A DNA stretch of 64,000 nt, from NCBI GenBank assembly GCA_001556125.1, contig LSIG01000207.1:1-64000 (forward strand), read 5' to 3'. This DNA is from Rhizobiales bacterium CCH10-E5 (GTDB taxonomy: Bacteria > Pseudomonadota > Alphaproteobacteria > Rhizobiales > Beijerinckiaceae). Of this stretch, positions 59,666-64,000 are shown piece after piece. The notes beneath the pieces were generated by a model. The model had not been told where the DNA came from and made no database searches. It was given only the letters and a program-made list of their open reading frames with translations. Position 1 is the stretch's first letter; each line of letters begins with the position of its first letter. Both the position numbers and the translations under genes were made by a program.

Positions 59666-60431
59666 CTGCGGGCTCCGTCGCTCCCAGATAGGCCGCGATC
59701 ACGGCCTCGTTGCAGCGGATTTCATCCGGTTGCCCCACGGCCAGCGTCTTGCCTTGGTTCAGGACGTGCACACGATCGGCCAGACCCATCACCATGTGCA
59801 TATCGTGCTCGACCAGAACGACCGATACGCCCATGCCGGCGACCTCCCGGATCACGGCCTCAACCTCGGCCGTCTCTGCCGCATTGCACCCGGCGACGGG
59901 TTCATCCAGCATGAGAACGCGTGGCGCCGTCGCCAGGGCCCGGGCAATCTCCAGGCGTTTGACCACGCCATAGGACTGGTCGCCTGCCCTCTCATCAGCG
60001 CGCGCCACGATGCCAACCCGTTCGAGAAGTTCGAGTGCATGCCGTCGGGTTGCGGCGTTCTGGGCCTTAACCGAAGGCAGTCCGAGCATATGCGCCAGTA
60101 GACCGCCCTTTTCGTGGATGCGGGCGCCGACCATGACGTTCTCGACGACAGTCATGTGCTCGAAAATCTGCAGGTTCTGGAAGGTGCGGGTCATGCCCCG
60201 CCGCGCTCGCTCGAACGGCCTCAGCGAGGAGATGTCCGAGCCGGCGAGGGTCACTTTCCCGGTCGTCGGGATGTAGAGGCCGGAAACGCAATTGAAGAGG
60301 GTTGTTTTTCCGGCACCGTTCGGGCCGATCAGCGCGTAGATTTCGCCTTCGCCGACTGAGAAGTCGACACCGTCAAGCGCGACCACTCCCCCGAACCGGA
60401 TGCCGAGTTGTTCAACCTGCAGCATCGTCAT
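59658..60431 (-). CDS. livG: Branched-chain amino acid-type ABC transporter ATPase LivG
   Basis: The partner ATPase: Walker A GPNGAGKTTLFNCVSG, TRTFQNLQIFEHMTVVENV (LivG-specific Q-loop region), signature SYGVVKRLEIARALA, Walker B VLMLDEPVAG with an unusual C-N-A-A following, and the H-loop VLVEHDMHMVMGLADRV. The ATG overlapping the livM stop (ATGA) is given; an ATG 6 bp later has better spacing from GGAGG. Confidence 0.94.
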   Translation of the reverse strand: MTMLQVEQLGIRFGGVVALDGVDFSVGEGEIYALIGPNGAGKTTLFNCVSGLYIPTTGKVTLAGSDISSLRPFERARRGMTRTFQNLQIFEHMTVVENVMVGARIHEKGGLLAHMLGLPSVKAQNAATRRHALELLERVGIVARADERAGDQSYGVVKRLEIARALATAPRVLMLDEPVAGCNAAETAEVEAVIREVAGMGVSVVLVEHDMHMVMGLADRVHVLNQGKTLAVGQPDEIRCNEAVIAAYLGATEPADA

Positions 60432-61372
60432 GCCCTCCGAGGACGCAGCCGGGCCGCGATGCTGGGCACGATGCCCTTGGGCAGCAGGACCAGGATCACG
60501 ATGAGGATCAGACCGAGGATGGCCTGTTCGTATTCGTGAAAGACCGTCAGGAATTGCGGCAGAACGACGAAGATGGCCGCCCCGACGATACTTCCGATGG
60601 GCGATCCCAACCCGCCGACGACCGTCATCGTCACGAACTCGATCGAACGCAGGATGCCGGCCGAATGGGGCGTGATGTACCGGTCGAACATCACGAAGCA
60701 ACAGCCCGCCAAAGTGGCGAAAATTGCGGATATGACGAAGGCATGCAGCTTCGCCTTCGCAACGTCGATGCCGAGGACTCCGGCAGCGGTCTCGCTGTCG
60801 TGAATGGCACGCATCTCGCGCCCCGTCGGGCTATCGAGAACGCTGGCGAGCAGATACATGACCACGACCAGCACGAGGCCACAGACCCAGTACCAGCTCC
60901 AGCGTGACGTCATGCCGAACAGGCGAACCGACGCCATGTCGAGCGCCAGACCGTCCGGACCACCCGTGAGGTCGACGGCATTCGTCAGGAACATCGCGAA
61001 GATCGAGCCGAAGGCCAGAGTGGCCATCGCCAGGTGGTAGCCGCGCAACTTGAGGATGGGGCGACCGATGATCCATGCGACGATGCCGGCAATCGGCAGG
61101 GAGCCGGCCGTCAAGAGCCAGGGCGAGAGACCATAGCGCGCCGCGCCGACCGCGACGACATAGCCGCCGAGCCCGAAGAACGCGCCATGCCCGAGGCTTA
61201 TCTGCCCGGCATAGCCCATCAGCAGATTCTTGCCGAGCACCACGACCGAGAAGATGAAGAGCAGGGTTGCCATGCGAACCTGGAAGTTCGTGAGCGGCAG
61301 AAGTGACACCAGGACGATCGACGCGGCGACGATCAGCACCGGGACGTAGGTCGGGCCGAGATGTTTTCGCAT
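60428..61372 (-). CDS. livM: Branched-chain amino acid-type ABC permease LivM
   Basis: A 314-residue inner-membrane permease with about ten hydrophobic helices. NLLMGYAGQISLGHGAFFGLGGY and YHLAMATLAFGSIF are family landmarks, and the EAA-like loop is at RAIHDSETAAGVLGIDV. It starts 1 bp after livH and overlaps livG by 4 bp. Confidence 0.94.
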   Translation of the reverse strand: MRKHLGPTYVPVLIVAASIVLVSLLPLTNFQVRMATLLFIFSVVVLGKNLLMGYAGQISLGHGAFFGLGGYVVAVGAARYGLSPWLLTAGSLPIAGIVAWIIGRPILKLRGYHLAMATLAFGSIFAMFLTNAVDLTGGPDGLALDMASVRLFGMTSRWSWYWVCGLVLVVVMYLLASVLDSPTGREMRAIHDSETAAGVLGIDVAKAKLHAFVISAIFATLAGCCFVMFDRYITPHSAGILRSIEFVTMTVVGGLGSPIGSIVGAAIFVVLPQFLTVFHEYEQAILGLILIVILVLLPKGIVPSIAARLRPRRA

Positions 61373-61373
61373 G

Positions 61374-62249
61374 TCAGACCCTTTCGACCGATCGCGAGGC
61401 AAAAATGCCTTGAGGGAACAGCGCGAAGACGAGGAGCAGGACGACCAATGCGAGCGCGTCCTTGTAGACTGAGGAAATGAAGCCGGCGCCGAATGCCTCC
61501 AGCAGGCCGACCAGCAGGCCGCCAAGGACGGGGCCGTACGGCTTGCCCGTTCCGCCAAGCATGGCGCCCGTGAAACCCTTGATCGCGAGCATGACGCCGG
61601 TGTCGTAGCTGGTCAGCGTGATCGGCGTGGCCAGAATCCCACCGAGCGCCCCAATCAGCGCCGACAGCGCGAAGCACAGACTGACGACGGCCACACGGTT
61701 GATGCCCATTAGCTGCGCACCGACGGTGTTCGCCGCGATGGCGACGATCGCCTTTCCGGTGAGTGCCCGGGACAGGAAGAACCCCATCACCGATACGATC
61801 AGGAACGCTCCCAGGATGATCACGAGGGCCTGGGTTTGGATGACGACCCCGCCGACACGCCAGACATCCCAGGGCATCAATTGCGGGAGCCGGACGAAGT
61901 CCTTGCCGAGGATCGCCGAGGCCAGTCCACGGGCCAGCAGCGAAGCGCCGATCGTCAGGATCAGAAGCTGGATTGGTGAGGCAGAGCGCGCCTGATTGAT
62001 GCCGAACAGGAAGAGCGCGAGACCGAAGGTCACCGTGATCGCGCAAGCCAACAGCGCCGCGACCGGGTACGGAAGGCCGTAGCTGGCGACGCCGATGCCC
62101 GCCAGCATCCCGCCCAGCATGAAGAACTCGCCCTGCGCGAAATTGAAGATGCCGGATGCTCGATAGATGAGCGTGAAACCGACGGCCACGAGGGCATAGA
62201 TCGCTCCGACCGTAAGGCCCGAGACGATCAACTGTAAGATCGTCGTCAT
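61374..62249 (-). CDS. livH: Branched-chain amino acid-type ABC permease LivH
   Basis: A 291-residue permease. Landmarks are GLTVGAIYALVAVGFTLIYRASGIFNFAQGEF at the N-terminus and GINRVAVVSLCFALSALIGALGG mid-protein, with KGFTGAMLGGTGKPYGPVLGG near the end. The ATG chosen begins directly at the first membrane helix. livK ends 67 bp upstream. Confidence 0.94.
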   Translation of the reverse strand: MTTILQLIVSGLTVGAIYALVAVGFTLIYRASGIFNFAQGEFFMLGGMLAGIGVASYGLPYPVAALLACAITVTFGLALFLFGINQARSASPIQLLILTIGASLLARGLASAILGKDFVRLPQLMPWDVWRVGGVVIQTQALVIILGAFLIVSVMGFFLSRALTGKAIVAIAANTVGAQLMGINRVAVVSLCFALSALIGALGGILATPITLTSYDTGVMLAIKGFTGAMLGGTGKPYGPVLGGLLVGLLEAFGAGFISSVYKDALALVVLLLVFALFPQGIFASRSVERV

Positions 62250-62316
62250 CGTAAATCCTGGTTGGGATTGTGCGGGACTGCATCGGCACGACACGCACAC
62301 CGATGCAGTCCCGTAG

Positions 62317-63462
62317 TCACTTGCCCGGCGCGCGCGCCCAGCGGCCATCCTTGATCGTCAGCATCTCAAAGCTGCCGAGGTCGATACCGAGGTGGTCGGT
62401 CGGTGACATCCGGATGCGGCCGACCGTCCCGACGAAGCCATCCGTCTTCTCGAGAGCATCGCGAACCTTCTGCGGGTCGGAGCTCTTCGCCCGCTTCATG
62501 GCGTCGACCAAAAGGAGAAGACCGTCATGCGCGTAGCCGCCGAAAGCATCCGGCTGCCGCTTCGTCGCGGCAACGAAGTCGTCGCGATACTTCACGAGAA
62601 CGCTCTTGCGGGGATCGTTCGCTTCCAGCGTGTCGGCGACCAGCAGCAACGGCGCGGGAATGCGGATACCCTCGCCGTCCTTGGCCACGGCCTCAAGGTA
62701 ACCGAGCGTAGCCGCTGCGTGGCCCATGTAGAGCGCCTGCGTCATGCCGAGCTGGCGGAAGTTGCGGGTGACGATTGCCGGCCCCTGACCGATATCGGCG
62801 TTGATGACGGCCTCGACGCCAGGGATGGCTTTGATGCGGTTGAGCTGCGGGGTCATGTCGCTGTCACGCGGACCGTAGCTCTCCTGAGCCAGGATGGTGA
62901 TGGACTTCTTGGGCGCGAGATCGGTGCATTGCTTCGCCATGGATTTGGCGAATCCGCCCTGCCCCGCGATGAGCGCCGCCTTGCTCAGGCCCTGCGCCTT
63001 CATATCGTCGAAGATCTTCTCACAGGCCATGAGGTCGGTATGCGGCGGCTTGAAGACCCATTTGCGAACCGGGTTGATGATCTCCACGCCGCCGGAGAAC
63101 GACACGAACGGGATGTTCGCATCTTCGACCACCGGGATGACGGCCATCGAATTTCCGGTGCCCGAACCGCCAACGATCGCGGCGACCTTGTCTTCCTCGA
63201 CCATGCGCACGGCGAAATTGCGCGAGGCACTCGCATCGGAGGCGTCGTCGTAGAAGATCAGCTTGATCGGCTGACCATTCACGCCGCCGGCGGCATTGAT
63301 CTGCTTCACGAGCATTTCCAGCGTCAGGCGCTGCGGCTCTCCAAGAAAGGATGCCGGACCTGTCGCCGAGGTGAAGGCCCCGATCTTTATCTCGGCGTTG
63401 ACCGGCGATGACAAGGCGAACGAAAAGGTGGCGGCGAATGCCACCGCAAACAGATTTCTCAC
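62317..63462 (-). CDS. livK: Periplasmic substrate-binding protein of the Liv-type transporter
   Basis: A signal peptide (LFAVAFAATFSFALSSPVNA) leads into a type I periplasmic binding protein: KIGAFTSATGPASFLGEPQRLTLEM, NGQPIKLIFYDDASDASASRN, IVGGSGTGNSMAV and GGYAHDGLLLLVDAMKRA. 381 residues is normal. The ligand is not predictable; related systems import amides, aromatic acids or branched-chain amino acids. First gene of the liv-cof operon. Confidence 0.93.
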   Translation of the reverse strand: MRNLFAVAFAATFSFALSSPVNAEIKIGAFTSATGPASFLGEPQRLTLEMLVKQINAAGGVNGQPIKLIFYDDASDASASRNFAVRMVEEDKVAAIVGGSGTGNSMAVIPVVEDANIPFVSFSGGVEIINPVRKWVFKPPHTDLMACEKIFDDMKAQGLSKAALIAGQGGFAKSMAKQCTDLAPKKSITILAQESYGPRDSDMTPQLNRIKAIPGVEAVINADIGQGPAIVTRNFRQLGMTQALYMGHAAATLGYLEAVAKDGEGIRIPAPLLLVADTLEANDPRKSVLVKYRDDFVAATKRQPDAFGGYAHDGLLLLVDAMKRAKSSDPQKVRDALEKTDGFVGTVGRIRMSPTDHLGIDLGSFEMLTIKDGRWARAPGK

Positions 63463-63606
63463 TGAGCTTCTCCTCCCGAATAGTCCTGATCTGGGCGTAA
63501 GACGCCTCAGGTTTTCTTAGTGATTGAGCTTATACCGTTGGGACTGTCTCATTGCCGTGTGAGCCGGGACAATGTCCGGACAGCTCAGAAAAAGAGACAT
63601 AATCGC
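63463..63606. other. Intergenic region before livK
   Basis: 144 bp that should hold the liv-cof operon promoter. It includes TCCGGA within CTGTCCGGACATTGTCCCGG (~63559-63580); no clear -35/-10 pair or terminator could be assigned. Confidence 0.35.
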
Positions 63607-64000
63607 TCATGGGGTCGTCACCTCTGAGCGCTGGAGTCGGGTCATGGCCGCCCTCAGCCCATCCGCGATCGACGCCGGCTTGCGCGCCGCCCTGTCGACA
63701 TAGACATGAACGAAGATCCCCTCGGCGGCGGACGTCTCCCGGTTCTCCGCGAACAGGGCGACACGGTAGGTCACCGAAGTCCTGCCGAGGCTATCGATTC
63801 GTAAACCAGCGGTGATCTTGTCCGGATAGGCGAGCTCGGCGTGATAGTCGCAGCTGCTATGAACGACGAGCCCGATGAGATCCGAGGATCTCGGATCCTG
63901 CTTGCCGACATCGTGCAGCCAGCGGTTCACGACACTGTCGAACAGCCCGTAATGCACGGCGTTGTTCATGTGCCCGTAGACGTCGTTATCGTTCCAGCGG
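63607..64000 (-). CDS. Acyl-CoA thioesterase (4-hydroxybenzoyl-CoA thioesterase-like hotdog fold), 5' truncated
   Basis: The reading frame runs off the right edge. The visible part has the hotdog signature RWNDNDVYGHMNNAVHYGLFD (split by the chosen first in-window Met), in which the Asp of NDVYGH is the catalytic residue, then LVVHSSCDYHAELAYPDKI and GRTSVTYRVALF. Upstream of the liv operon by 144 bp on the same strand; with the hydroxyacyl-CoA dehydrogenase-like gene it hints at CoA-thioester catabolism. Confidence 0.88.
   Translation of the reverse strand, partial: RWNDNDVYGHMNNAVHYGLFDSVVNRWLHDVGKQDPRSSDLIGLVVHSSCDYHAELAYPDKITAGLRIDSLGRTSVTYRVALFAENRETSAAEGIFVHVYVDRAARKPASIADGLRAAMTRLQRSEVTTP

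Overview
The window is about 64 kb of GC-rich (mid-60s percent) alphaproteobacterial chromosome. Several features point to order Hyphomicrobiales, perhaps a Bosea-like genus: gene style, an SOS box of the alphaproteobacterial GTTC-N7-GTTC type, a TCC-anticodon tRNA-Gly, and a type VI secretion cluster carrying caspase-like proteins. The genus is inference only.

Region 1 (1-18.9 kb) is the end of a type VI secretion (T6SS) locus. The rightward genes are tssL (5' truncated), tssM, tagF, pppA and ppkA, i.e. the inner-membrane complex and the threonine-phosphorylation switch. Next come a leftward zinc-ribbon/lytic transglycosylase fusion, a SAM methyltransferase, a secreted OmpA-type protein and a secreted caspase-like peptidase. 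A rightward trio follows: two DUF4399 proteins and a secreted caspase-fold/FGE-sulfatase fusion whose caspase cysteine is replaced by serine.

Region 2 (19.0-45.4 kb) is an integrated element of about 26 kb in a tRNA-Gly(TCC) gene. A 20-bp identity block lies at both ends, and the old tRNA 3' half is left stranded at 18985-19032. The element carries a tyrosine integrase, a relaxase and a ribbon-helix-helix accessory protein, but no type IV secretion genes were seen, so it reads as an integrative mobilizable element. Its cargo includes a BglII-family restriction-modification pair, an unknown 363-aa protein translationally coupled to a PIN toxin, two DNA methyltransferases, an ArdC-like antirestriction protein, a ferritin-like DUF892 protein, a diguanylate cyclase, and a 588-aa protein with motifs of family-A/T7-type polymerases next to a 22-bp tandem repeat. 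Three transcription units of the element, including the relaxase unit, share a 12-bp motif about 45-50 bp before the start codon followed by a hairpin at the Shine-Dalgarno sequence. This looks like a coordinated control system that I cannot match to a known one.

Region 3 (45.5-51.4 kb) holds two leftward P1B metal ATPases (Zn/Cd/Pb type and Cu type). Each is preceded by a MerR-family operator/promoter, but no MerR regulator gene is in the window. A D-apionate-oxidoisomerase-like dehydrogenase and a divergent FadR-type GntR regulator follow.

Region 4 (52.4-64 kb) is catabolic. It starts with a succinate-semialdehyde dehydrogenase and an iron alcohol dehydrogenase next to an AraC regulator, plausibly for 4-hydroxybutyrate oxidation. 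A tightly overlapping leftward operon livK-livH-livM-livG-livF-cofE-cofD-hydroxyacyl-CoA-dehydrogenase-like follows, linking a branched-chain-amino-acid-type importer to coenzyme F420 synthesis. The window ends in a 5'-truncated acyl-CoA thioesterase gene.
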